NCBI GenBank assembly: GCA_903813345.2
Contig: CAIIXF020000006.1
Span: 14,758,348 to 14,822,347, forward strand
DNA: 64,000 bases
DNA from: Owenia fusiformis
Lineage: Eukaryota > Annelida > Polychaeta > Sabellida > Oweniidae
Direction: 5' to 3'
Numbering within the stretch: the stretch's first letter is position 1; each line of letters opens with the position of its first letter. Below the pieces are notes generated by a model. It was not told the origin of the DNA. It worked only from the letters and a program-made list of their open reading frames with translations, and made no database searches. Of the stretch, positions 1 to 13,500 are shown piece by piece. The position numbers and the translations under genes were made by a program.

Positions 1-564
1 AAGACAAACAGACACTGGACTACCGTGATGTCATTCTGTGAACCCTGTGCTGTACATTATGACATCATAGGACACACAGAAACAGCACAGGATGACATCC
101 CATATATGTCACACATGATCAGTAGCAATGTTCCTCCAATGTCTAAAGACATAACTAACATAGAAAACATTAAACGAGAAGTACAGAAACTATTTATGCC
201 TCGCTTTAGACCTTCGACAGAATGCAACATCACATTCAGTCAAGGATATTACAGAGTTTGGGATGTTCTAAAACTTCACAGTTACATAGACAGTAACGCA
301 AATATTCCCCCAGCTCATCAAATTCTCCAAAATTTAACTCGGGTGACATTAGGTACTGAATTAAGGTTTCGACTACAAATGAAATCATTTTTAAAAATTG
401 TCCAAGATGTAATGGAAAGAACAGCAGTGGAGTTGTATCACAATAGAACTGTTAAGGAACCTATCGACCTGCGGAAATATTATTTTAATCATATACCAAA
501 CTTGCTCATGGCACAACTTCGAGAAAGATTTAAATATGATTTTGAAATGTTTGGATACACATGA
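1..564 (+). CDS. Carbohydrate sulfotransferase (HNK-1 ST family), C-terminal part
   Basis: The frame is open from base 1 to the TGA at 562-564 (187 codons), so this is the last coding exon or its 3' part; the start lies before the window. The family (CHST8-14, Sulfotransfer_2) moves sulfate from PAPS to sugars on glycoproteins or proteoglycans in the Golgi lumen. Visible hallmarks are an NRHW motif, then CEPCAVHYDIIGHTET, which matches the family's C-x-P-C-x-(I/V)-x-YDFIGxxET block, and the ending RFKYDFEMFGY, which matches the usual C-terminus (Y-x-x-D-F-x-x-F-G-Y). The N-terminal membrane anchor and the PAPS-binding loops would lie upstream and cannot be seen. The exact member (chondroitin, dermatan or HNK-1 type) cannot be decided from this part. 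It converges with the CRACR2-like gene, whose stop is about 1 kb away on the other strand. Confidence 0.85.
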   Translation, partial: KTNRHWTTVMSFCEPCAVHYDIIGHTETAQDDIPYMSHMISSNVPPMSKDITNIENIKREVQKLFMPRFRPSTECNITFSQGYYRVWDVLKLHSYIDSNANIPPAHQILQNLTRVTLGTELRFRLQMKSFLKIVQDVMERTAVELYHNRTVKEPIDLRKYYFNHIPNLLMAQLRERFKYDFEMFGYT

Positions 565-1060
565 CTAAGATTCAAACAAAGATTCTTACATATTTTACTA
601 TGCAGGACATCATATTTATTTCAAATATGTATTTAATGCGGGGTTGGACCATCCTGTAATTAGCCTAAACATGATTGATCAAACTGACACAATTTCAACA
701 TCCAATATTGATTTTTTAATAATCTATTTAGGATCAATCTATATCACAACTATAATTTATTGTTTTCAGAGTACATGAAAAACAGGTAAATCCATATAAA
801 GGTTACCTGATTGTTTATAATAAGTACAACACATATGTAGTTATCATGATACAATCAACAACTCTGGTAACATACTGTAACATGTATAACTTGCAAAAGG
901 TGAAAGAGGAGTGAAATTGAAAGTACATAACATGTAATACAAAGGTAATCAAAAATCCAAATACCCAAATTTTAGCTTAACAAGTGTTGTGCAGTTTATG
1001 AGAATCCGTCAAAGGAATCAGGTAGGTAATATAAAACCACACATGGAATATCCCAATATC

Positions 1061-1486
1061 CCAGATGCGAGTAGAAATAATCTTGATTTACGTCATTAAA
1101 AATTCAGTCAAACTGATGTCATATTTGGAATCTACATGTAAAATTACTTCTAGAAATGTGGTTTTGAAAAGAGTTTATCAACTTTGAAAATTTAATTTTC
1201 TTTGAAAATGTGACTTCTAGGTCGGGGAGATTCCCCATAGAGCCCATGTTGTAAAACCACAAAAAGTGAAATATCTTTTCTTGTGTTGGGCAGATAATAT
1301 TTTCTTTTACTGGACATATTTTAATTTGTATAACTATCAGATACATAAAGGTAATATGAAAAGTGAACCATTAAAACTGATGCATATTCAAGTTTAAGGG
1401 AATTTTGTAATACCCTGCCATGTTAATTCCCCCGAATCAGCCACCTGGTGGCGAAACTGGTAACTACCAACTCGCATCTGAGTAAT
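1061..1486 (+). mobile_element. About 425-bp MITE, copy 1
   Basis: Matches 45574-45997 in the same orientation with only scattered differences. Ends AGATGCGAGTAGAAAT and CTCGCATCTGAG form short inverted repeats. Lies just past the CRACR2-like stop codon. Confidence 0.75.
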
Positions 1487-1490
1487 TCAA

Positions 1491-1496
1491 TTTATT
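1491..1496 (-). promoter_or_regulatory. Poly(A) signal AATAAA of the CRACR2-like gene
   Basis: AATAAA on the minus strand (TTTATT on the plus strand) 57 bases after the TAA of the terminal exon. It lies at the edge of the repeat copy at 1061-1486, so the 3' UTR would be short or end inside that element. Confidence 0.45.
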
Positions 1497-1552
1497 TTAA
1501 AAACCTGCACCTCAAACGCAACACCTAGAATAGATCAAGAAAGACATCAGTA

Positions 1553-4500
1553 TTATAGAGCACACCTTTTTCGATTATATTTTTTCGAGGCTCGTAAGCT
1601 GTCATTACAAGCTCTGATAGCAGGTGCTACCATCGAATCAATATGATCAGTGGCATCTTCTGTAATGTCAACACTTCCTGCACTAGTGTCATCGATGAGT
1701 GTGCCAGTATCATCATCTGTGCTGAATAGCCCACTGTCTTGTGTTTTAAGTGACCTATTGTTCCAAAAATATCCAAATATATAGCTTGATTCTTAATTTA
1801 GCATTTATAGAGATAATAAATACATCCACATGTCAAATGGGAGTGTCACAATGTATCTAAATTTTATCAATTCTATCAAATTGATACTGTAGATGTATAG
1901 AGAAAAATAAATAACCTACACATTATAACCTTCACATATCTAAAATTTGCCTTTATAGCATAAATTAAACAAGATAGTTTTCTATGTTCAATAAGTACCT
2001 CAAGGCTGCTATCCTCACTTAGAGACCTGTATGAAGATAGGTTGATAAGATATGGTGAACATTTGATCTGCATGTCTGAATTACCCATGATAAAATAACA
2101 TATTCGAGAACATGTATGTCATACTTACTGTCTGTGTCTATGCCTAAATAGTCTAGGTTTCCTACTACCATCCTCTGAGTCACTAACAGGTTCTGTTGCA
2201 TTGTACCGAGGTGTTCTAAATGCCTTCATCTTCCTAAAATTACACATTACATATTATTACTGAAATTCATGCAATTGTATGTATGGCTCAGTCCAAAGTG
2301 AAATCTAGTGGGACTTGTTCTTCCAACATGCTGCAGTCATTTTAATATCCAAAATGGGACACAATTTTGGGGTATACCCTTTGATATACACCTTAGGGTT
2401 TACATACACAGGTTTCACTAGACATGTAAAACTAATATCATTCTTTAGATGTTGATAATGATTCAGTCTGAACAATCTAACTGAGGTTTTAAGATTTTAC
2501 TTGCATAAGATATGTAGTATAATATATGTAATACAGCATGGACTATAACATATGCACTTTAAATTGTGACTAAAAATATACAGGGTGGTCCAAAATCAAT
2601 ATTCATTTTTGAAATATGAGTGTCCCATTTTTTGGACCACCCTGTATGTAGTATACAGCGTGGCCTTACCTGTCTCCTAAATGTGCATTGAACATGCTAT
2701 CATTGTCACTACTTGTCATGTCTTCCGTCACAGTTGGAAATGACTGATGGTGGTCCCATCTATTGGCCAAAGAAGAACTCCGACCTTTGTCTGACATTTT
2801 TGTTAATCTCTCTTTGCGGGATATATTATTATTCTGTCCATAGCCATTCATTTTCTGATAGTTTGTATGGTAATTGGCTTGGTTACTATGAATACCATAT
2901 TCGTCACATTCAATGTCTTCATCTTCAGCCATAGTTGAAAAGTCGCCATCTTCGTTGAATGATCGTGAATTTGTTGGGGAAAGGCTGCAGGGTGGGAAGC
3001 ATAAAAGCAATGCGTGAATACACTAGACTATCTATCTGGTTGTGAATATACTAAATACAGCTTAAATATATGGATACAGTCTAGATCTAGCCCCAAAAAC
3101 GTGGCCAATTGGGTGAATAACCTGTGTAAATGAAACACTATAACTCAAATGAAGGATAGTACCTCAATCAGGCCACTATGCCGACACAATTGTGACATTT
3201 AACACCATTGAAAGATGGTTCAACGAGAGGATTTTTAAGGCTATTCACTAAACTACAGCTCTAGTTACAGCTCTTTCTACACAAAAGGATATATTCATTT
3301 TCAATTGTTTTTGGTTATCACAAATAATTTTCCATACCACATCTTATTTTGTAATCACTTCACACTCACATTTGGTAATCACATCCAATTTTCTATTTTG
3401 AAATCACATCATATGTGGTAGTCACAAAATATTTTATAATCAAGTCATATTGCAATAATTTGTAATCAGGTCATACATTTTAATCACAAAACATTTTTAT
3501 CACTTCATATTAAACATCTACTTGAAATTATACAATAATTCATCATCATGAAATACTTTTCAATCACATATTAAGTGAATTAAAAATACATGGACAATGG
3601 ACATACAAAACAGCAAGTGCACGAAGTGAGACACACACAATATTAAATAACATTTATTAATCATTAGTTAAGAAAGAGTACAGAGGGGAAATAATACTTG
3701 ACTATGTGCTAGACTAAATTAAATATATTAATCTACTACAGGGTGGGCCAAAATAAATCAAATTCGTATTTTTTCTGGCCTACCCTAAAAGGTGTACACT
3801 GTTGTATATAATATATAATAATATACCCAGCACCAAGCTTCATTACAGCATTGCTCTTAAAGCTTAATGTAAGGACTGCAAGGTCAAGGTGGCATTGATT
3901 AAAATATCAATACTTTTTCATCGTCTTAATTTCAACTTTATAGTATCCCTTAAAGAGGTGGCTTTTTTAAGAACACCAATATTGATTGAAAAAATTCAAA
4001 TAACTAACTGAAAAAATAAAGTCTTTTTTAACATTATTATAATTCATTTATTTATCATATTCTTTTAAGCATTTTAGAATTGTACAGATCAGATAATGGT
4101 ATAGTAATATCACATTTGGCAATGTTCATAACAATATTCAACAAATATCAATTTTAAGCGCTTATCAAGAAATGATGAATATTTAGACTGCATAATACAT
4201 ATTCACATACAAAATACATGATAAAGAGTATGGCTTACATGATAAAATGAGATTTTATAATTTGTTAAAATGTTTAGAATGTTTTGCGATGTTTTCTCAT
4301 TATTTAACTGAGCATTGAATAATAAACAAATGCATCGATTTAATTTTTTCCTTATGGAATGCAAATACACAACTGACCTACATGTCATAATAATAACAAT
4401 TCAATTCATTTTCCTAATATGTGTAAGTACTATGCAATTTGAGCAAATATATTCCTTTAGCAATGTAAATATACACCAATATTGTAAAATATATGGAGAA

Positions 4501-7500
4501 AAAGTTTCTGAACAACTTGAGACCATTTCGGTGATGTATCATGTATTTTGAGCATATAACCAGGTATAAACAACAAAACATAAAGACATTAAGCATATTT
4601 TGAAAATACAATTTCAGATCTTTTTAAAAGTCTCTGAGTTAGCATAGGGAAATATTTGACTAATTATATTTTAATTAGTCGAGTTCTTCAAGCCAATTAG
4701 GGGAGTTAGAGGTGCGCAGAGGAGGTGGAGAAGATATCCCAGTGTTCCTAGAGTGAAAAGAGAAACAAAAGCACTGGTTAGACCCAGACATAAAAATTAA
4801 AACAACAAGTGTGAATTAAAAATAGATTTATTATGAAGCTTCAAATAGTTACAACATGATTGCAAATCAAAATTTCCAATATACTGGGAAACATGTTACG
4901 ATCAGTAAATTTGCATTATGTCAATATAACTATGTAATCTAGTGACTTTAACACGATGCAATGTTAAATGAAGGCAATGAGGCTAATGCCTTGGTCACAT
5001 ATGCTCCGATTTTCACTACGGCGCCGGGTCGATTGAGTATTTTGTTCAGAAATGTATTCAATTTTGAACAAAATACTCAATCGGCCTGGCGCCGTAGTGA
5101 AAATCGGAGCAAATGTGACCAAGGTATAAATAATGTGAATAATGACAATGATGATACCCATTGCTTACTCACTTTAGGGACAGGGAAATTCACATTGTGA
5201 GAGAAACTCTTTTGGGAGACAAGAAATGAACAAGGCATTAGCATGCAAAATGTCACTACCTGCCATTTGTAACAATGACTGCCAGACACCGAACACCATC
5301 ACAATAAAGTTGGAAGCCATAACAATGTCACCACTTGTGGTGGTGACGTAAAAACACTTAGTGTTGATTGTGATCTCAAAGAACATCAAAATCCCAGGTT
5401 CAAAATCCGTCCCAGTCTATTGAATTCTCTGATTTTGCATTCATGTTGTAAATGAAGATACACATGCAGATTACATAAAATGTTACACTATTATTAAAAG
5501 ATAACCGAATACATTTACGCAAACAAATAACACAACATTATACGGGTATCTGAACTGACTGAAATGTGTACTAGCTACTATCTGCTATCTAAGCTAAGTA
5601 TTATACCTCTACCTGTGTACTATCTTACAAAAAGGGATTACAAGGCATTTTAACATCAAAAATGTCACCACCAGCCCTTTGTGACAGAAGCAGACCCCCA
5701 AATGCCAACTGCCAAACTTCAACCACAAAAATTTGGAGACTATCTCAATATGTCACTTCTTGTGGTGGTGTCATAAAAGTTGAAAGTTTGGATGACTGAG
5801 ATTGTTAAGAACAATGTGTAGGGGCATCTACTTATTCATAGGTGTTGCATGTAATTTGTATTTTCCATTTTTCACTTCCAGTAACTAAAGTATGATTCAG
5901 TCAATTTAAATAACCTCTAATGCATTAAATATTAAACAGAAAATGGCTAACGTGATAGTAATATTATAGGTCTAATACCAAGGCTGAAAATCCATTCATT
6001 TTTAGCAGGTTTGGGTGTTATTCATTATTGCATAGTTGGATTCAATCTTCGATCAAAGTCTTTCCATGAAACTTATAGGATTAGCTAAAGACATCTTTAA
6101 GTTAATCATACATCAAAAGAACACCATCAAAAATGACCTACACTAATGAATGAGATCTCTGACCTTAAAAGAAACACACAATGGATCAATGTTAAAACAT
6201 GTAGTATGTGCAGTCTGTGTTCAAGTAAACTAATTGCCACTATGATAGGCAAAAAAGTTAAAGTGATTCGGTGATTTGAATTCCATTCCTTCTAGTGACA
6301 AGTAAAACTAATTAGTACCGTGGGTACTGGGCTCACATGGTGTTGCTCAAAAGTGAAGTGAATGATGGCTAAAATAACAGAAAATAAAAAAAAAATAAAA
6401 AAATGGAGATAATTTTTTGCTGATTTTTTGTAACAAAATTAATTCAAGCCACTTGCGACTATTTTGGACTGACTGAGAGACAGATGGACAAATCGATGTT
6501 AAGTAAAATGGCTGAAAAAAAAACGGATATAATTTTTTGCCAATTATTTGTAACAAAATTATTTCATACAACTACTCTTAACAGTGACATGGCTTTTTGC
6601 AATGCAGAACACCTGAAATTATTTGTAAAGCTGGGAAATGGGCCAAAATTGAATTTCGCGAGACAAAAATGGCAACCATTTTGAAAATAGGCAAGCTTTT
6701 GAACCAGGAGTCATAGGGGAGTTTTTTGTATTGATGTTGAACAAAAATAACTTGAAACTGGAATCCTATCAACAGAGGTTTTAAGCAAATGGTCCAAAAG
6801 AGGATTTCGCGAGACAGATGGACAAATCAATGTTAACTAAAATGGCTGAAAATAAAAAAAACGGATATAATATTTTGCCGATTTTTTGTAACAAAATTAT
6901 TTCATACAACTACTCTTTACAGTGATATGGCTTTCTACAATGCAGGACAGCTGAAATTATTTGTAAAGCTAGGAAATGGGCCAAAAGTGAATTTCGCGAG
7001 ACAAAAATGGCGGCCATCTTGAAAATAGGCGAGCTTTTGAACCAAGAGTCATAGTAGGTAGTAAGCTAGGACACAAAAATGTTTTTACCAGTGAACAAAT
7101 TGAAATTACTTGTTTCTTATGTATTTTTATGTGATACTTCAGAAATTTGTTGTCTGACGCGCCGTATCCGGGGCGAAAGTTGCCAAAGTGGAGTTTTTGA
7201 CCCTAATATAGAAAATAACAGGGGGTACTTTATTATCCTTGAATAACTTTTTCAGTTGATCTTTAATCATCACAATAACTTGACTGGAAGTTGTTAATAT
7301 CATTCTTGATTAGTATGCAAAGTTTCAATGATCTGTAATTAATGGTTGTCATGGAAACCATGATCTTTGTTGAAAAAGTCCATAATTTTGGTAAAACCTG
7401 TACCTGTACATCATAAAGAATGGGCATTATTTTTCAAATCAAAAGATATCAGAACATGTTAAGACTCTAAAAATTATCAGGCCAGTTCAGACATTTGTTT

Positions 7501-10500
7501 AAATATAATGGATATTGTTATTCACATGATTGGTAAGTGTCAAAGACCATACAATTACAAAGGTGATCAAAAGTGGGCGTCGCCCTTATAATAGTAGATG
7601 ATTACCATTTCCTTTAAATACAGATTTTAAGTTGACTTGAGATACAATTATAATGTACTTCTATTGCCATAATCTATATCAAGCAATTCTGGTAGATACA
7701 TATAAGTGTTGTAGGTATTACATCATGCTTGGGATGGTGGGTACATTGGGGGGGGGGGGGGGTGGGGTGGTAGAGGTACCCAGCCAGGCCCGTAGCCAGG
7801 ATATGCCAAGGGGGGTTCAGTTTTCAAAAATTTCCAGGGGGGGTTCACATTTGACAATTATGGCCCAAATATGGCTAAAATCACTTAAGAAGTGCTCAAA
7901 ATGGTGAAAAACTGCATGATTTTGAAATAATTTTTGGCCAGGGGGGGGGGGGGGTTCGCCCGAACCATGCGAACCCCCCCTGGCTATGGGCCTGCCAGCC
8001 TTATATAAAACAACATACAATACAACAAACATAAGTGTTTAAAAGTGGGGTTTGCCTTCATAATAACAGGGTTCATACACCTTTTTTAAAATGAAATTCC
8101 GTGACATTTTCAGGCAAAAAAGGAAATTCTTGCGCAGCCTACTAAAAAGTCTCAAACAACTGTACAAGACTTATAATGAAACATTTTACCCAGTACCCAG
8201 TAAATGTCAAGGGGGTGAAATTATTTGGGTTTGCATCACTATGAGTGAAGCGAAATCCAAAAGGGAATACTGGGGTTCACCTCCCAAAATTTTTAAAAAT
8301 TTCCATTGTAAATGGTGCATTCTAAGCATTTCAAACTATAATTTGTCAACTACTGATCATTGTTAACATTATATGATAACAATAACCTGGCATTACTATT
8401 GTCTTCACCCCTTTGGGAAAATTCACACCAAGACATGACACCATATTAGAAATTCCTTCTCTAGTAGCGTCACTATACGGAATAGTCCTATGATACCAAA
8501 TAAAAAATTCGGTATTTGTGTTATCAGGAATATTACCTCATCTGGAAACAGCAACTTTTTGAGTAGCAACAAGCTTTTTTCTTGAACAGAGTCATGTGCC
8601 CATCTGCAAAATAAATCTGAACCAAAAATGGTGAGTGTCTTTTTGAGCAGAGGCCCCATATAACCAAAGCATCAGTATATAAAGTCTGATATTTGAGTTA
8701 TTGCCTTGACAGATGGGCAGGTGAATAGACTGATGTAAGACAGCTTCTCATATAAATACAGTTTTACACAGAATCGTTATTGTTTTTCACCACCCACCCT
8801 CCTCAGATTAAACCCTCAACAAAACATGAAACATATACCAATAATTAACTATGAATGGCCTAAGACTAACTTACTACAAGGAAAAGCATAATTGTATTGA
8901 ACCATCTATACATACTGTATATGTATATTCTTTATTGTTCGGTTTCAGTATAATGTTCACAATGTTCTTACAAATAGACAATACAAGATAGATTGTCATC
9001 CAGTCAACCCTAATGAAAAGATTTCCAATTATTGGAAACAACTGAATGTTAGAATTTGAATTTCATTGATATCCTGTCATAGCCTAAAATGTACTTTGCT
9101 GGAACAACATTGATACAAAATACCCTGACATTTCTACTGTTTCAAAATTCCCGGACATTTTTGTCTCTTTTTGACCCAATTTTAACATTCCCTGACATTT
9201 CCAGCACCTGGAAAAATCAATTTCCCTGTCATTCCTCATCATGAGAAATGATGTCTTTCTATTCTAAATTCTAAATATGGAGTATAACTTATAAGATACA
9301 ATTATACTGTATTTCTGTTATATTACCATAATTCATATCTAGCATTTCTGGAAAACACATATAAGTCTTGAAGTGGGGGGATAGAATCGGTGGGGGGGGG
9401 GGGGGCAATGCTAGTCAGCCTTAGGTATAAATCTCATCAACATAATTTTGTGTCTCATAGTCAGTACATTTCTTGGCCTTGCATTTTCTTAGCATATTGT
9501 GGTCTTTTCCAATCATTTAACATTAACTGGTATAGTTGCTTCTTGTTTGCATCATTCTTCAAGAACTCATTCCAATCTTTTAGGACTCTTATATTTCTCC
9601 CTTTGGTTAAGTTGCTGCCAAGCCTCTTCTCATCCTTTCATACCAAAATATGTGAAGCCCTCCCAGCATTTCACGCTTTCAATGGGTGTAACACTGTGAG
9701 TGCCTTGGTTCGGAGGGGCAAAGAAACACCTTTCAAAACAATGGCAAAGGGGGAGAATCATACAGACACATTCAAAGGACTAGGACTCTCAGCAGACATA
9801 AATGACGAAATAAAACCAGTAAAGTAGAAAAAGTTTGTTTACCATATTAATGATGTTTCATATGTATGCACCTCATACATTTAACTCATACATGTAGCTT
9901 TCCCACCCTATCATGTTATATGTCATTTTGTTCCTTATGAAAAGTTACATGGGACTGGAAAGTTTCAGAATAAAGAGGTGTCCCTGAAAAAAGATACAAT
10001 CCAACAAAATATGTGGGTAGGGGGTCATTTATAAGCAGTTTTGTAAGAATTTTTATGCCAGTCCGGTGATCTGTTCACTGTGTCTGCTACCCAATTTTAG
10101 TGATAAAGGTGGTCCCATGGTTCCTGACCTCCCTATAAGCCACTGCATGAATCTTGTCTATATCTTTGTGCATAACTGCCACAGACATGTGGACTGAGCT
10201 CTGCAATGGTGACAATAGCAAGAAATGTGCAAAACGTAAACTAAATTTGTCCTTTAAATTGTCCTCAAAATCACCAGAAATTGCCATCTAAATGACCGGT
10301 ACCCACAATCTTTGATAGATTATAACTTTTTTCAGTGACATTCCTGGATTCTGAAACTTTGGAATCCTATGTAACTTTCCATAAGGCACAAAATGATATA
10401 TAATATGATACGGTGGCAATGCTACATGTATGTTTAGAGGGGGTGCATACATATGAAACATATACTAGTATGGGAAACCTCAAATATCCCACATCAACAA

Positions 10501-13500
10501 AGTCAGATATGTGTTATTTAAAGAGAAGTTTAGGCCCCATACTAAAACAATAACGGACTATGAAGGAACAGATATTACTCTACCCCCCCTTGTCAAGACT
10601 CCCCATGCTTCACTTAGCAAGGGCCAACTTACAGGCACTTATCTTGCGTATGGCCCATTTTGAAAAAGCTAATATTTCAGCACCAGATGGACATGGGTGG
10701 AAACTTAATGATTCTAAAAAACCTGGAAGATGGGTAACAACAGATATTCTACCACAAGAGATTGTTGATATCTTAACACCAGGGGAAGAATCAGAAGATG
10801 ACCCAGGAGATTGACTCTATAAGATCCAAAATTATGTTGATGAGATTTATAACTAAGGCTAACTAGATTTGTCCCCCCCCTCCCCACATTGACCCCCCCC
10901 CCCCTCCCCCATCCTGATGGAATAACATCAATACTTAAATGTGTTTTCTAGAAATGCTTAATATGAATTAAGGTTATAGAAATCCAGTATAATTGTATCT
11001 CATAAGTTAAACTCCATATTTATAGAAAATGGTGGTCTTCTATTATCATTATGAGGGCAAAGTCCATCTTTGATCACATTTGTCTTTGACACTTTCCAAT
11101 AATGTAAATTGCAATATCCTATATATTGAGATAAATCAGAACAAGATCCAAAAAATGAAAAATGTACCACATGGAACTAAAACTTTATATATGTTTTATA
11201 TAAAGCTGGGTACCTCTACCCCCCCCCCACTGTCCCCCCCCCCCCCTGACCCCCCCCCCCCCCATCCCTAGTTTGATGTAATACCTACAACACTAATATG
11301 TATCTACCAGAATGGCTTGATATAGATTATGGTAATAGAAGTACATTATAATTGTATCTCAAGTCAACTTAAAATCTTTATTTATAGGGAATGGTAATCA
11401 CCTACTATTATAAGGGCGATGCCCACTTTTGATCACCTATGTAATTGTATGGTCTTTGACACTTACCGATCATGTGAATAACAATATGCATTATATTTAA
11501 ACAAATGTCTGAACTGTCCTGATAACTTTTAGAGTACTAACATGTTCTGATATCTTTTGATTTGAAAAATAATGCCCATTCTTTATGATGTACAGGTACA
11601 GGTTTTACCCAAATTATGGACTTTTTCAACAAAGATCATGGTTTCCATGACAACCATTAATTACAGATCATTGAAACTTTGCATACTTATCAAGAATGAT
11701 ATTAACAACTTCCAGTAAAGTTATTGTGATGATTAAGGATCAACTGAAAAAGTTATTCAAGGATAATAAAGTACCCCCTGTTATTTTCTATATTAGGGTC
11801 AAAAACCCAACTTTGGCAATTTTCGCCCCGGATACGGCGCATCAGACAACAAATTTCTGAAGTATCACATAAAAATACATAAGAAACAAGTAGTTTCAAT
11901 TTGTTCACTGGTAAAAACATTTTTGTGTCCTAGCTTACTACCTATAGGAGAGTTTTTTGTATTGTTGTTGAACAAAATTAACTTAAAACAGGAATCCTAT
12001 CAACAGAGGGTTTAAGGCAAATGGTCCAAAAGTGGATTTTGCGAGACAGATGGACAAATCAATGTTAACTAAAATGGCTGAAAATAAAAAAAAATCAATA
12101 CAATTTTTTGCTGATTTTTCGTAACAAAATTATTTCATACATCTGCTTTTGACATTGACAAGGATTTTTACAATGTAGGACACTTGAAATTATTTGTATT
12201 AGCTAGGAAATGGGTCAAAAGTGAATTTCGTGAGACAAAAATTGCGGCCATTTTGAAAATAGGCGAGCTTTTGAACCAGGAGTCATAGGGGAGTTTTCTG
12301 TATTGATGTTGAACAGAAACAACTTAAAACTGGAATCCTATCGACAGAGGTTTTAAAACGTGCCACTGTTGTTGACGGAAAGTGGATTTCGCGAGTCAGA
12401 TGGACAAATCAATGTTAACTAAAATGGCTGAAAATAAAAAAATGGATATAAGTTTTCACTGATTTTTTGTAACAAAATTATTTCATATATCTACTCTTTA
12501 CATTGACATGGATTTTTACAATGTAGGACACCTGAAATTATTTGTAAAGCTAGGAAATGGGTCAAAAGAGAATTTCGCGAGACAAAAATGGCGGCCATTT
12601 TGAAAATAGGCGAGCTTTTGAACGGGGAGTCATAGGGGAGTTTTCTGTATGGATGTTGAACAGAAATAACTTAAAACAGGAATCCTATCGACAGAGGTTT
12701 TAAAACGTGACACTATTGTTGACGGACGGACGCACGGACGGACGGACGGACGGACGGACAGACGGACGAGTGAGTGATTGCAAAAGCTCACCATGTGAGC
12801 TAATAAATAAAAATAAGAAGTTCAGAAGTGCATCTGATTTTGACATACAATACACAAATCTGTATTGAGGATTTTCTGAGATAAGACAGTGTTTTTGAGA
12901 ACCATTGAATTTCTAGACAAAAATGCACTTTTAAATTCACTGGAAATGCACAGTTCATTACAACTGTAATTGTGTACTATAATTGATTTGGTATTGTGTA
13001 ACCAAGGACCTCTATCTCGAAATAGACGTCCTTAGTGTAACCTAGTATATAATTTATAATTGTTAATCTCTCTGAAGGTGGACAATATGAATTGTATACC
13101 TAAAATCTAAATGTTGATGGAGACCAAAGTCTCTTGACAATGTCAAGATCAACAGTAAAACTGAGGTTAAAAGTATGGGTATACAACTCACCAAATCAAC
13201 AAACTGCATACGTATAGGCCAACAGTAAATTTACTAAGCCAATAAACTGTATACCTAAAGGTCAACAATTGTGTAGTTCTGGAGGGAACAATGTGTCAAA
13301 TGTTTCTATATTGCTTTCCAAATAACTTACCCTTTGTGTCCTGTACTGTCTCCAAGGAAATAGTTAGACATGATAGAGCCCTGCTTCACAAGGTTTGATT
13401 TCTTCTCGTTGACAGGGGTGCTGGACATGGCCTGGAATTGATATATCAATGTAGGTATTTGTTGTTCATGTACCAAAGGGAGAAGGGGAGAAATGAAGTT

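Larger units (their letters stand above)
7055..11944. mobile_element. 4.9-kb foldback DNA transposon with captured coding fragments
   Basis: The ends are inverted copies starting TAGGTAGTAAGCTAGGACAC. The left arm (7055 to about 9450) and the right arm (about 10829-11944) are inverted copies over long stretches, for example around the shared GATACGGCG and GGTAGAGGTACCCAGC blocks. The left arm is longer because it has taken in other repeats (7792-7999 and about 8072-9255). Flanks read ...TCATAG|element|TAGGAG..., a possible 3-bp TAG duplication, within a tandem repeat whose uninterrupted copies read GTCATAGGGGAG. A second, inner inverted pair (about 9835-10027 and 10285-10482) splits a coding region in the middle. 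No transposase was recognised, so the superfamily is unknown. Confidence 0.75.
6340..12790 (+). repeat. Tandem about-340-bp repeat, four copies, split by the foldback element
   Basis: The motif GATGGACAAATC with following AATGGCTGAAAATAAAAAAA occurs at about 6483, 6818, 12049 and 12399. Each copy also has AATTTCGCGAGACAAAAATG and TTTTGAACCAGGAGTCATAG. Once the 4.9-kb insertion at 7055-11944 is removed the spacing is about 335-350 bases. The array ends in a (GGAC)n run (12714-12770) and CAAAAGCTCACCATGTGAGCTAA. Confidence 0.75.

Noticed and set aside
7653-8366. Open frames around G-rich and C-rich runs
   Set aside because: They run through homopolymer runs and nested transposon ends; no recognised motif.
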